A DNA stretch of 37,365 nt, taken from positions 1 to 37,365 of the forward strand of contig MBPM02000279.1 in NCBI GenBank assembly GCA_001695595.3, read 5' to 3'. Positions 1 to 9,784 of the stretch are shown here, piece after piece. Under the pieces are notes generated by a model, which saw only the letters and a list, made by a program, of their open reading frames with translations, searched no databases and was not told the origin of the DNA. A program made the position numbers and the translations under genes. This DNA is from Plasmopara viticola (taxonomy: Eukaryota; Oomycota; Peronosporomycetes; Peronosporales; Peronosporaceae). How positions within the stretch are numbered: position 1 is the stretch's first letter; each line of letters starts with the position of its first letter.

Positions 1-113
1 TTGTGATGAGATAAGATTGATCGAAAGAAGCTTTTCTTTGTCCAAATAGACGTTGCGTGTGTGCGATGGTTGTACGTGTTTATATAAATCTAAAAGTTTT
101 TTCCTGTCAGCCT
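1..113 (+). repeat. Partial S spacer at the left edge
   Basis: 3' part of an S spacer: GATCGAAAG, single ATGGTTGTACGT site, TATATAAA and leader T6. Shows that the array extends beyond the window. Confidence 0.9.
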
Positions 114-186
114 TCCCATATAGTCTAGGCGGTTAGGATAGCTGGCTCTCACCCAGCAGACGCCGGTTCAAGTCCCGGTGTGGGAA
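114..186 (+). tRNA. tRNA-Glu(CUC) copy 1
   Basis: First copy of the array; it decodes GAG in cytosolic translation. The cloverleaf folds by eye: acceptor TCCCATA/TGTGGGA, U8 A9, D arm GTCT-loop-GGAT with G18G19, anticodon stem GCTGG/CCAGC with loop CTCTCAC (anticodon CTC at 34-36), variable loop AGAC, T stem and discriminator A73. CCA is not encoded. The extra D-loop base, AGAC variable loop and GGTTCRAGTCC B box match what I recall of plant-type nuclear tRNA-Glu. This copy has a disturbed 5' T stem (GCCGG instead of CCGGG) and TTCAAG instead of TTCGAG in the T loop; TTCAAG recurs only in copy 58, about 28.26 kb away. Confidence 0.9.
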
Positions 187-458
187 CATTGTACTTATTG
201 CTGCTTAGTTCGAAGCGGATATTTATACTACCACTCATGCGCTCTTTTTTTGGGAGCTTGGTCTGCGTGAGAGCTTGGTCTGCGTGGATCTATAGTTGTT
301 ACTCCACGCTCGGTATCTTTTTGTAAATGTTTGCATTCGCAAGCTAGAATGCTTAAAAGAGGTGCCAGATACGAGCGCATACGTTGCAAGTGCTTGTGAT
401 GAGATAAGATTGAACGAAAGAAGCTTTTCTTTGTCCCAATAGACGTTGCGTGTATGCA

Positions 459-810
459 ATGGTTGTACGTATTGTATTGTATTGTATTACGTTATCGCGT
501 TGCCAAGTTATGCACGTGCTAGGCTCTATGTCTAGTCCACGACATAGAGTGGTGTCGCGCATACGTCGAGTCTCGTTCGGCGGGCAGTGCAGCCAGCACC
601 GAGGCCGTGAGGGTCTTCCATAGTTTTGTGTAGTTCTGACTTGGTAAGAGCCCAGGTGGCGCCCTGGTGCTGGAGATCGTCGCGTCAAGGGTGAGACCCG
701 TAAGAGACCTGCAGATGCCCGAGAGCACCTGCCCGAAGCGCGCGAGCATTTAGCTCCCGCGCTTGGAAGGAGGGCGTCACCCCAACGCATTTCCGAAAAT
801 GGTTGTACGT
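459..810 (-). mobile_element. Retroposed element, L unit 1
   Basis: Same insert with both 12-bp repeats. Carries GATCGTCGCGTCAAGG and TAAGAGACC variants found elsewhere only in L unit 58, and a one-base insertion giving GTCGCGCATACG. Confidence 0.72.
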
Positions 811-846
811 GTTTATACAATCTAAAAACTTTTTATCTGTCAGCCT

Positions 847-917
847 TCCCATATAGCCTAGGCGTTAGGATAGCTGGCTCTCACCGCAGAGCCCGGGTTC
901 GAGTCCCGGTGTGGGAA
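847..917 (+). tRNA. tRNA-Glu(CUC) copy 2, indels
   Basis: Follows an L spacer. D stem reads GCCT instead of GTCT (shared with copies 5, 9, 59, 66, 70, 72). One G is missing from the D loop and the 3' anticodon stem/variable region is scrambled (CACCGCAGAGCCC). 71 nt. Confidence 0.75.
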
Positions 918-989
918 CATTGAACTTATTGCTGCTTAGTTTTCGAAAGCGGATATTTATACTACCAACTCATTCATGCGCTCTTTTTT

Positions 990-1091
990 GGGAGCTTGGT
1001 CTGCGTGGGAGCTTGGTCTGCGTGGGAGCTTGGTCTGCGTGGGAGCTTGGTCTGCGTGGGAGCTTGGTCTGCGTGGGAGCTTGGTCTGCTT
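990..1091 (+). repeat. 17-bp minisatellite, 6 copies
   Basis: GGGAGCTTGGTCTGCGT repeated without indels; the last copy ends CTT. The matching six-copy tract lies at 29236. Confidence 0.95.
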
Positions 1092-1314
1092 GGATCTATA
1101 GTTGTTACTCACGACTTCGGTATCTTTTTGTAAAATGTTTGCATTCGCGCTAAAATGCTTAATGTGGTGCCAGATACGACCGCGTACGTTGCAAAGGCTT
1201 TGTGATGAGATAAGATTGATCGAAAGAAGCTTTTTCTTTGTCCAAATAGACGTTGGCGTGTGTGCGATGGTTGTAACGTGTTTATATAATCTAAAACTTT
1301 TTTCCTGTCAGCCT

Positions 1315-1386
1315 TCCATATAGTCTAGGCGGTTAGGATAGCTGGCTCTCACACCAGCAGACCCGGGTTCGAGTCCGGTGTGGGAA
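1315..1386 (+). tRNA. tRNA-Glu(CUC) copy 3, indels
   Basis: One C lost from the acceptor (TCCATA), one base gained near the anticodon stem (CACACCAGC), one C lost from the 3' T stem. Anticodon CTC remains. 72 nt. Confidence 0.75.
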
Positions 1387-1701
1387 CATTGAAACTTATT
1401 GCTGCTTAAATTCGAAGCGGATATTTATACTACCAACTCATGCGCTCTTTTTTAGGGAGCTTGGTCTGCGTGGGAACTTGGTCTGCTTGGATCTATAGTT
1501 GTTATTCGGTATCTTTTTGTAAAATGTTTGCATTCGCACTAGATGCTTAAAGAGGTGCCAGATACGCACCCGCGTACGTTGCAAAGGGTTTGTTATGAGA
1601 TAAGACTGATCGAAAGAAGCTTTTCTTTGTCCAAATAGACGTTGCGTGTGTGCGATGGTTGCACGTGTTTATATAAATCTAAAGTTTTTTCCTGTCAGCC
1701 T

Positions 1702-1774
1702 TCCCATATAGTCTAGGCGGTTAGGATAGCTGGCTCTCACCCAGCAGACCCGGGTTCGAGTCCCGGTGTGGGAA
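1702..1774 (+). tRNA. tRNA-Glu(CUC) copy 4
   Basis: Consensus sequence, 73 nt, all stems paired. Confidence 0.96.
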
Positions 1775-2053
1775 CATTGTACTTATTGCTGCTTAGTTTC
1801 GAAGCGGATATTTATACTACCAACTTATGCGCTCTTTTTTTGGGAGCTTGGTCTGCGTGGTGAGCTTGTCTGCGTGGATCTATAGTTGTTACTCCACGAC
1901 CTCGGTATCTTTTTGTAAAATGTTTGCATTCGCACTAGATGCTTAAAGAGGTGCGCAGATACGACCGCATACGTTGCAAGTGCATTCGTGATGAGATAAG
2001 ATTGAACGAAAGAAAAGCTTTTTTCTTTGTCCAATAGACGTTGCGTGTATGCA

Positions 2054-2409
2054 ATGGTTGTACGTATTGTATTGTATTGTATTACGTTAATCGCGTTGCC
2101 AAGTTATGCACGTGCTAGGCTCTATGTCTAGTCCACGACATAGAGTGGTGTCCGCATACGTCGAAGTCTCGTTCGGCGGGCAGTGCAGCCAGCACCAGAG
2201 CCGTGAGGGTCTTCCATAGTTTTGTGTAGCTCTGACTTGGTAAGAGCCCAGGTGGCGCCCTGGTGCTGGAGACCGTCGCGTCGAGAGTGAGACCCGTTAG
2301 AGACCTGCAGATCCCCGAAGAGCACCTTGCCCGAAGCGCGCGAGCAATTTAGGCCCCGCGTTTGGAAGGAGGGCGTCACCCCAACCTTTTCTGAAAATGG
2401 TTTGTACGT
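2054..2409 (-). mobile_element. Retroposed element, L unit 4
   Basis: Right repeat has an extra T. AGAGTGAGACC and TTTAGGCCCCGCG-like variants are shared with L unit 61. Confidence 0.72.
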
Positions 2410-2446
2410 GTTTATACAAATAAAAAACTTTTTTATCTGTCAGCCT

Positions 2447-2520
2447 TCCCATATAGCCTAGGCGGTTAGGATAGCTGGCTCTCACCCAGCAGACCCGGGT
2501 TCGAGTCCCGGTTGTGGGAA
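2447..2520 (+). tRNA. tRNA-Glu(CUC) copy 5, one insertion
   Basis: D-stem variant GCCT; extra T in the 3' acceptor strand (GGTTGTGGG). 74 nt. Confidence 0.8.
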
Positions 2521-2846
2521 CATTGAACTTATTGCTGCTTAGTTTCGAGCGGATATTTATACTACCAACTCATGCGCTCTTTTTCTTAGGGAGCTTGGTC
2601 TGCGTGGGAACTTGGTCTGCTTGGATCTATAGTTGTTACTCACGACTTCGGTATCTTTTGTGTAAAATGTTGCATTCGCGCTAGATGCTTAAAGTGGTGC
2701 CAGATACGACCGGGCGTACGTTGCAAGCTTGTGAATGAGATAAGATTGATCGAAAGAAAGCTTTTCTTTGTCCAATATAGACGTGTGCGTGTGTTGCGAT
2801 GGTTGTACGTGTTTATATAAATCTAAAAGTTTTTTCCTGTCAGCCT

Positions 2847-2919
2847 TCCCATATAGTCTAGGCGGTTAGAATAGCTGGCTCTCACCCAGCAGACCCGGGT
2901 TCGAGTCCCGGTGTGGGAA
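2847..2919 (+). tRNA. tRNA-Glu(CUC) copy 6
   Basis: 73 nt. G23 to A (TTAGAATAG) leaves a C12-A23 mismatch. The same change is in copy 63, the counterpart about 28.2 kb downstream. Confidence 0.88.
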
Positions 2920-3257
2920 CATTGTACTTATTGCTGCTTAGTTTCGAAGCGGATATTTTATACTACCCAACTCATGCGCTCTTTTTTTGGGAGCTTGCTG
3001 CGTGGAGCTTGGTCTGCGTGGGAGCTTGGTCTGCGTGGATCTATAGTTTGTTACTCACGACCTCGGTATCTTTTTGTTAAAATGTTTTGCATTCGCACTA
3101 GATGCTTGAAGAGGTGCCAGATACGACCGCGTACGTTGCAAATCTTGTGATGAGACAAGATTGATCGAAAGAAGCTTTTCTTTGTCCAAATAGACGTTGC
3201 GTGTGTGCGATGGTTGTACGTGTTTATATAAATCTAAAAGTTTTTTCCTGTCAGCCT

Positions 3258-3333
3258 TCCCATATAGTCTAGGCGGTTAGGATAGCTGGCTCTCACGCCA
3301 GCAGACCCCGGGTTCGAGTCCCGGTGTTGGGAA
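3258..3333 (+). tRNA. tRNA-Glu(CUC) copy 7, indels
   Basis: 76 nt with three one-base insertions: CACGCCAGC, GACCCCGGG and GTGTTGGG. Probably consensus errors. Confidence 0.75.
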
Positions 3334-3672
3334 CATTGTACTTATTGCTGCTTAGTTTCGAAGCGGATATTATTATACACCATCATGCGCTCTTTTTTTT
3401 TGGGAGCTTGGTCTGCGTGGGAGCTTGGTTGCGTGGGAGCTTGGTCTGCTTGGATCTATAGTTGTTACTCACGACTTCGGTATCTTTTTGTAAAATGTTT
3501 GCATTCGCACTAGATGCTTAAAGAGGTGCCAGATACGACCGCGTACGTTGCAAAGACTTGTGATGAGATAAGATTGATCGAAAGAAGCTTTTCTTTGTCC
3601 AAATAGACGTTGCGTGTGTTGCGATGGTTGTACGTGTTTATATAAATCTAAAAGTTTTTTTCCTGTCAGCCT

Positions 3673-3746
3673 TCCCATATAGTCTAGGCGGTTAGGATAG
3701 CTGGCTCTCACCCAGCAGACCCGGGTTTCGAGTCCCGGTGTGGGAA
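3673..3746 (+). tRNA. tRNA-Glu(CUC) copy 8, one insertion
   Basis: Extra T at the T loop (GGGTTTCGAG). 74 nt, otherwise consensus. Confidence 0.82.
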
Positions 3747-4020
3747 ACATTGTTACTTATTGCTGCTTAGTTTCGAAGCGGATATTTTATACTACCAACT
3801 CATGCGCTCTTTTTTCGGGAGCTTGGTCTGCGTGGGAGCTTGGTCTGCGTGGATCTATAGTTGTTACTCACGACCTCGGTATCTTTTTGTAAAATGTTTG
3901 CATTCGCACTAGATGCTTAAAGAGTGCCAGATACGAGCGCATACGTTGCAAGTGCTTGTGATGAGATAAGATTGAACGAAAGAAGCTTTTCTTTGTCCCA
4001 ATAGACGTTGCGTGTATGCA

Positions 4021-4370
4021 ATGGTTGTACGTATTGTATTGTATTGTATTACGTTATCGCGTTGCCAAGTTATGCACGTGCTAGGCTCTATGTCTAGTCC
4101 ACGACATAGAGTGGTGTCCGCATACGTCGAGTCTCGTTCGGCGGGCAGTGCAGCCAGCACCGAGGCCGTGAGGGTCTTTCCATAGTTTTGTGTAGTTCTG
4201 ACTTGGTAAGAGCCCAGGTGGTGCCCTGGTGCTGGAGACCGTCGCGTCGAGGGTGAGACCCGTTAGAGACGCTGCAGATGCCCGAGAGCACCTGCCCGAA
4301 GCGCGCGAGCATTTAGCCCCGCGCTTGGAAAGGAGGGCGTCACCCAACCTTTTTCGAAATGGTTGTACGT
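4021..4370 (-). mobile_element. Retroposed element, L unit 8
   Basis: Both 12-bp repeats perfect; small indels near the 5' end of the element (minus sense). Counterpart of L unit 65. Confidence 0.72.
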
Positions 4371-4407
4371 GTTTATAACAAATCTAAAACTTTTTATCTG
4401 TCAGCCT

Positions 4408-4479
4408 TCCCATAAGCCTAGGCGGTTAGGATAGCTGGCTCTCACCCAGCAGACCCGGGTTCGAGTCCCGGTGTGGGAA
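4408..4479 (+). tRNA. tRNA-Glu(CUC) copy 9, one deletion
   Basis: Lost one base at positions 6-9 (CATAAGCC); GCCT D-stem variant. 72 nt. Confidence 0.8.
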
Positions 4480-4797
4480 CATTGAACTTATTGCTGGCTT
4501 AGTTTCGAAGCGGATATTATATACTACCAACTCATGCGCTCTTTTTTAGGGAGCTTGGTCTGCGTGGGAACTTGGTCTGCTTGGATCTATAGTTGTTACT
4601 CACGACTTCGATATCTTTTTGTAAAATGTTTGCATTCGCACTAGATGCTTAAGAGGTGCCAGATACGACCGCGTACGTTGCAAAGGCTGTGATGAGATAA
4701 GATTGATCGAAAGAAGCTTTCTTTGTCCAAATAGACGTTGCGTGTGTGCGATGGTTGTACGTGTTTATATAAATCTAAAAGTTTTTCCTGTCAGCCT

Positions 4798-4871
4798 TCC
4801 CATATAGTCTAGGCGGTTAGGATAGCTGGCTCTCAACCCAGCAGACCCGGGTTCGAGTCCCGGTGTGGGAA
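4798..4871 (+). tRNA. tRNA-Glu(CUC) copy 10, one insertion
   Basis: Extra A in the anticodon loop (CTCTCAACCCAGC). 74 nt. Confidence 0.8.
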
Positions 4872-5210
4872 CATTGTACTTATTGCTGCTTAGTTTCGAA
4901 GCGGATATTTATACTACCAAACTCATGCGCTCTTTTTTTGGGAGCTTGGTCTGCGTGGGAGCTTGGTCTGCGTGGGAGCTTGGTCTGCGTGGATCTATAG
5001 TTGTTACTCACGACCTCGGTATCTTTTGTAAAATGTTTGCATTCGCACTAGATGCTTGAAGAGGTGCCAGATACGACCGCGTACGTTTGCAAAGGCTTGT
5101 GATGAGACAAGATTGATCGAAAGAAGCTTTTCTTTGTCCAAATAGACGTTGCGTGTGTGCGATGGTTGTACGTGTTTATATAAATCTAAAAACTTTTTTC
5201 CTGTCAGCCT

Positions 5211-5283
5211 TCCCATATAGTCTAGGCGGTTAGGATAGCTGGCTCTCACCCAGCAGACCCGGGTTCGAGTCCCGGTGTGGGAA
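5211..5283 (+). tRNA. tRNA-Glu(CUC) copy 11
   Basis: Consensus, 73 nt. The trailer here begins CATTGAAGC. Confidence 0.96.
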
Positions 5284-5603
5284 CATTGAAGCTTATTGCT
5301 GCTTAATTTCGAAGCGGATATTTATACTACAACTCATGCGCTCTTTTTTAGGGAGCTTGGTCTGCGTGGGAACTTGGTCTGCTTGGATCTATAGTTGTTA
5401 CTCACGACTTCGGTATCTTTTTGTAAAATGTTTGCATTCGCACTAGATGCTTAAAGAGGTGCCAGATACGACCGCGTACGTTGCAAAGGCTTGTGATGAG
5501 ATAAGATTGATCGAAAGAAGCTTTTCTTTGTCCAATAGACGTTGCGTGTGTGCGATGGTTGTACGTGTTTTATATGAATCTAAAAGTTTTTTCCTGTCAG
5601 CCT

Positions 5604-5674
5604 TCCATATAGTCTAGGGGTTAGGATAGCTGGCTCTCACCCAGCAGACCCGGGTTCGAGTCCCGGTGTGGGAA
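5604..5674 (+). tRNA. tRNA-Glu(CUC) copy 12, two deletions
   Basis: Acceptor TCCATA (one C lost) and D loop AGGGGTTA (one base lost). 71 nt. Trailer has the CTTGTTGC variant shared with copy 69. Confidence 0.77.
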
Positions 5675-5742
5675 CATTGTACTTGTTGCTGCTTAGTTTC
5701 GAAGCGGATATTTATACTACAAAACTCATGCGCTCTTTTTTT

Positions 5743-5807
5743 GGGAGCTGGTCTGCGTGGGAGCTTGTCTGCGTGGGAGCTTGGTCTGCGTGGAGCTTGG
5801 TCTGCGT
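5743..5807 (+). repeat. 17-bp minisatellite, 4 copies
   Basis: Four copies with three one-base losses; same copy number in counterpart unit 69. Confidence 0.9.
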
Positions 5808-5847
5808 GGATCTATAGTTGTTACTCACGACCTCGGTATCTTTTTGT

Positions 5848-6001
5848 AAAATGTTTGCATTCGCACTAGATGTTTAAAGAGGTGCACAGATACGAGCGCA
5901 TACGTTGCAAGTGCTTGTGATGTGAAATGTTTGCATTTGCACTAGATGCTTAAAGAGGTGCCAGATACGAGCGCATACGTTGCAAGTGCTTGTGATGAGA
6001 T
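5848..6001 (+). repeat. 77-bp tandem duplication in unit 12
   Basis: The spacer block starting AAATGTTTGCAT and ending at the GTGATGAG region occurs twice (5848-5924 and 5925-6001). The copies differ at CATTCGCAC/CATTTGCAC and ATGTTTAAAG/ATGCTTAAAG, so they derive from different unit lineages. Confidence 0.85.
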
Positions 6002-6052
6002 AAGATGATCGAAAGAAGCTTTCTTTGTCCCAATAGACGTTGCGTGTATGCA

Positions 6053-6399
6053 ATGGTTTACGTATTGTATTGTATTGTATTACGTTATCGCGTTGCCAAG
6101 TTATTGCACGTGCTAGGCTCTATGCTATTCCACGACATAGAGTGGTGTCCGCATACGTCTAGTCTCGTTCGGCGCGGGCAGTGCAGCCAGCACCGAGCCG
6201 TGAGGGTCTTCCATATTTGTGTAGTTCTGACTTGGTAAGAGCCCAGGTGGTGCCCTGGTTGCTGGAGACCGTCGCGTCGAGGGTGAGACCCGTTAGAGAC
6301 CTGCAATGCCCGAGAGCACCTGCCCGAAGCGCGCGAGCATTAGCCCCCGCGCTTGGAAGGAGGGCGTCACCCCAACCTTTTCCGAAAATGGTTGTACGT
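6053..6399 (-). mobile_element. Retroposed element, L unit 12
   Basis: Left repeat lost one G. Hairpin damaged by one-base losses (CTATGCTATTCC). CGTCTAGTCTCG variant is shared with L unit 17, not with L unit 69. Confidence 0.72.
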
Positions 6400-6435
6400 G
6401 TTTATATAAATCCAAAACTTTTTATCTGTCAGCCT

Positions 6436-6506
6436 TCCCATATAGTCTAGGCGGTGAGGATAGCTGGCTCTCACCAGCAGACCCGGTTCGAGTCCCGGTG
6501 TGGGAA
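6436..6506 (+). tRNA. tRNA-Glu(CUC) copy 13, two deletions
   Basis: D loop GGTGA (T20a to G, as in copies 18, 38, 42, 44). One base lost at CTCACCAGC and one at GACCCGGTTC. 71 nt. Confidence 0.77.
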
Positions 6507-6824
6507 CATTGAACTTATTGCTGCTTAGTTTCGAAGCGGATATTTATACTACAACTCATGCGCTCTTTTTTAGGGAGCTTGGTCTGCGTGGGAACTTGGT
6601 CTGCTTGGATCTATAGTTGTTACTCACGACTTCGGTATCTTTTTGTAAAATGTTTGCATTCGCACTAGATGCTTAAAGAGGTGCCAGATACGACCGCGTA
6701 CGTTGCAAAGGCTTGTGATGAGATAAGATTGATCGAAAGAAGCTTTTTTTTGTCCAAATAGACGTTGCGTGTGTGCGATGGTTGTACGTGTTTATATAAA
6801 TCTAAAATTTTTCCCTGTCAGCCT

Positions 6825-6897
6825 TCCCATATAGTCTAGGCGGTTAGGATAGCTGGCTCTCACCCAGCAGACCCGGGTTCGAGTCCCGGTGTGGGAA
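6825..6897 (+). tRNA. tRNA-Glu(CUC) copy 14
   Basis: Consensus, 73 nt. First of 41 consecutive copies (14-54) with no length change. Confidence 0.96.
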
Positions 6898-7178
6898 CAT
6901 TGTACTTATTGCTGCTTAGTTTCGAAGCGGATATTTATACTACCAACTCATGCGCTCTTTTTTGGGAGCTTGGTCTGCGTGGAGCTTGCTGCGTGGGAGC
7001 TTGTCTGCTTGGATCTATAGTGTTACTTACGACCTCGGTATCTTTTTGTAAAATGTTTGCATTCGCACTAGATGCTTAAAGAGTGCCAGATACGAGCGCA
7101 TACGTTGCAAGTGCTTGGATGAGATAAGATTGAACGAAAGAAGCTTTTCTTTGTCCCAATAGACGTTGCGTGTATGCA

Positions 7179-7524
7179 ATGGTTGTACGTATGTATTGTT
7201 TGTATTACGTTATCGCGTTGCCAAGTTATGCACGTGCTAGGCTCTATGTCTAGTCCACGACATAGAGTGGTGTCCGCATACGTCGAGTCTCGTTCGGCGG
7301 GCAGTGCAGCCAGCACCGAGGCCGTGAGGGTCTTCCATAGTTTTGTGTAGTTCTGACTTGGTAAGAGCCCAGGTGGCGCCCTGGTGCTGGAGACCGTCGC
7401 GTCGAGGGTGAGACCGTTAGAGACCTGCAGATGCCCGAGAGCACCTGCCCGAAGCGCGCGAGCATTTAGCCCCCGCGCTTGAAGGAGGGCGTCACCCCAA
7501 CCTTTTCCGAAAATGGTTGTACGT
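7179..7524 (-). mobile_element. Retroposed element, L unit 14
   Basis: Both repeats perfect; the pentanucleotide tail is shortened to ATGTATTGTTTGTATT (plus strand). Confidence 0.73.
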
Positions 7525-7560
7525 GTTTATACAAATCTAAAACTTTTTATCTGTCAGCCT

Positions 7561-7633
7561 TCCCATATAGTCTAGGCGGTTAGGATAGCTGGCTCTCACC
7601 CAGCAGACCCGGGTTCGAGTCCCGGTGTGGGAA
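7561..7633 (+). tRNA. tRNA-Glu(CUC) copy 15
   Basis: Consensus, 73 nt, after an L spacer. Confidence 0.96.
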
Positions 7634-7945
7634 CATTGTACTTATTGCTGCTTAGTTTCGAAGCGGATATTTATACTACCAACTCATGCGCTCTTTTTTA
7701 GGGAGCTTGGTCTGCGTGGGAGCTTGGTCTGCGTGGATCTATAGTTGTTACTCACACTCGGTATCTTTTTGTAAAATGTTTGCATTCGCACTAGATGCTT
7801 AAAGAGGTGCCAGATACGACGCGTACGTTGCAAAGGCTTGTGATGAGATAAGATTGATCGAAAGAAGCTTTTTTTGTCCAAATAGACGTTGCGTGTGTGA
7901 TGGTTTACGTGTTATATAAATCTAAAAGTTTTTTCCTGTCAGCCT

Positions 7946-8018
7946 TCCCATATAGTCTAGGCGGTTAGGATAGCTGGCTCTCACCCAGCAGACCCGGGTT
8001 CGAGTCCCGGTGTGGGAA
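7946..8018 (+). tRNA. tRNA-Glu(CUC) copy 16
   Basis: Consensus, 73 nt. The unit it heads lacks the backup T5 run because of a 17-bp spacer deletion near 8139. Confidence 0.96.
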
Positions 8019-8319
8019 CATTGTACTTATTGCTGCTTAGTTTCGAAGCGGATATTTAACTACCAACTCATGCGCTCTTTTTTTGGGAGCTTGGTCTGCG
8101 TGGGAGCTTGGTCTGCGGTATCTATAGTTGTTACTCACGTAAAATGTTTGCATTCGCACTAGATGCTTAAAGAGGTGCCAGATACGACCGCGTACGTTGC
8201 AAAGGCTTGTGATGAGACAAGATTGATCGAAAGAAGCTTTTCTTTGTCCAAATAGACGTTGCGTGTGTGCGATGATTGTACGTGTTTATATAAATCTAAA
8301 AGTTTTTTCCTGTCAGCCT

Positions 8320-8392
8320 TCCCATATAGTCTAGGCGGTTAGGATAGCTGGCTCTCACCCAGCAGACCCGGGTTCGAGTCCCGGTGTGGGAA
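8320..8392 (+). tRNA. tRNA-Glu(CUC) copy 17
   Basis: Consensus, 73 nt. Confidence 0.96.
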
Positions 8393-8664
8393 CATTGTAC
8401 TTATTGCTGCTTAGTTTCGAAGCGGATATTTATACTACCAACTCATGCGCTCTTTTTTAGGGAGCTCGGTCTGCGTGGGAGCTTGGTCTGCGTGGATCTA
8501 TAGTTGTTACTCACGACCTCGGTATCTTTTTGTAAAATGTTTGCATTTGCACTAGATGCTTAAAGAGGTGCCAGATACGAGCGCATACGTTGCAAAGGCT
8601 TGTGATGAGATAAGATTGATCGAAAGAAGCTTTTCTTTGTCCCAATAGACGTTGCGTGTATGCA

Positions 8665-9013
8665 ATGGTTGTACGTATTGTATTGTATTGTATTACGTTA
8701 TCGCGTTGCCAAGTTATGCACGTGCTAGGCTCTATGTCTAGTCCACGACATAGAGTGGTGTCCGCATACGTCTAGTCTCGTTCGGCGGGCAGTGCAGCCA
8801 GCACCGAGGCGTGAGGGTCTTCCATAGTTTTGTGTAGTTCTGACTTGGTAAGAGCCCAGGTGGTGCCCTGGTGCTGGAGACCGTCGCGTCGAGGGTGAGA
8901 CCCGTTAGAGACATGCAGATGCCCGAGAGCACCTGCCCGAAGCGCGCGAGCATTTAGCCCCCGCGCTTGGAAGGAGGGCGTCACCCCAACCTTTTCCGAA
9001 AATGGTTGTACGT
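8665..9013 (-). mobile_element. Retroposed element, L unit 17
   Basis: Both repeats perfect; CGTCTAG and GACATGCAG variants. Confidence 0.74.
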
Positions 9014-9049
9014 GTTTATATAAATCCAAAACTTTTTATCTGTCAGCCT

Positions 9050-9122
9050 TCCCATATAGTCTAGGCGGTGAGGATAGCTGGCTCTCACCCAGCAGACCCG
9101 GGTTCGAGTCCCGGTGTGGGAA
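9050..9122 (+). tRNA. tRNA-Glu(CUC) copy 18
   Basis: 73 nt; T20a to G in the D loop, a tolerated position. After an L spacer. Confidence 0.95.
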
Positions 9123-9441
9123 CATTGAACTTATTGTTGCTTAGTTTCGAAGCGGATATTTATACTACCAACTCATGCGCTCTTTTTTAGGGAGCTTGGT
9201 CTGCGTGGGACTTGGTCTGCTTGGATCTATAGTTGTTACTCACGACTTCGGTATCTTTTTGTAAAATGTTTGCATTCGCACTAGATGCTTAAAGAGGTGC
9301 CAGATACGACCGCGTACGTTGCAAAGGCTTGTGATGAGATAAGATTGATCGAAAGAAGCTTTTTTTTGTCCAAATAGACGTTGCGTGTGTGCGATGGTTG
9401 TACGTGTTTATATAAATCTAAAAGTTTTTTCCTGTCAGCCT

Positions 9442-9514
9442 TCCCATATAGTCTAGGCGGTTAGGATAGCTGGCTCTCACCCAGCAGACCCGGGTTCGAG
9501 TCCCGGTGTGGGAA
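9442..9514 (+). tRNA. tRNA-Glu(CUC) copy 19
   Basis: Consensus, 73 nt. Its normal downstream T run has been deleted (GCGCTCTGCGTGGG). Confidence 0.96.
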
Positions 9515-9784
9515 CATTGTACTTATTGCTGCTTAGTTTCGAAGCGGATATTTATACTACCAACTCATGCGCTCTGCGTGGGAGCTTGGTCTGCGTGGGA
9601 GCTTGGTCTGCTTGGATCTATAGTTGTTACTTACGACCTCGGTATCTTTTTGTAAAATGTTTGCATTCGCACTAGATGCTTAAAGAGGTGCCAGATACGA
9701 GCGCATACGTTGCAAGTGCTTGGGATGAGATAAGATTGAACGAAAGAAGCTTTTCTTTGTCCCAATAGACGTTGCGTGTATGCA

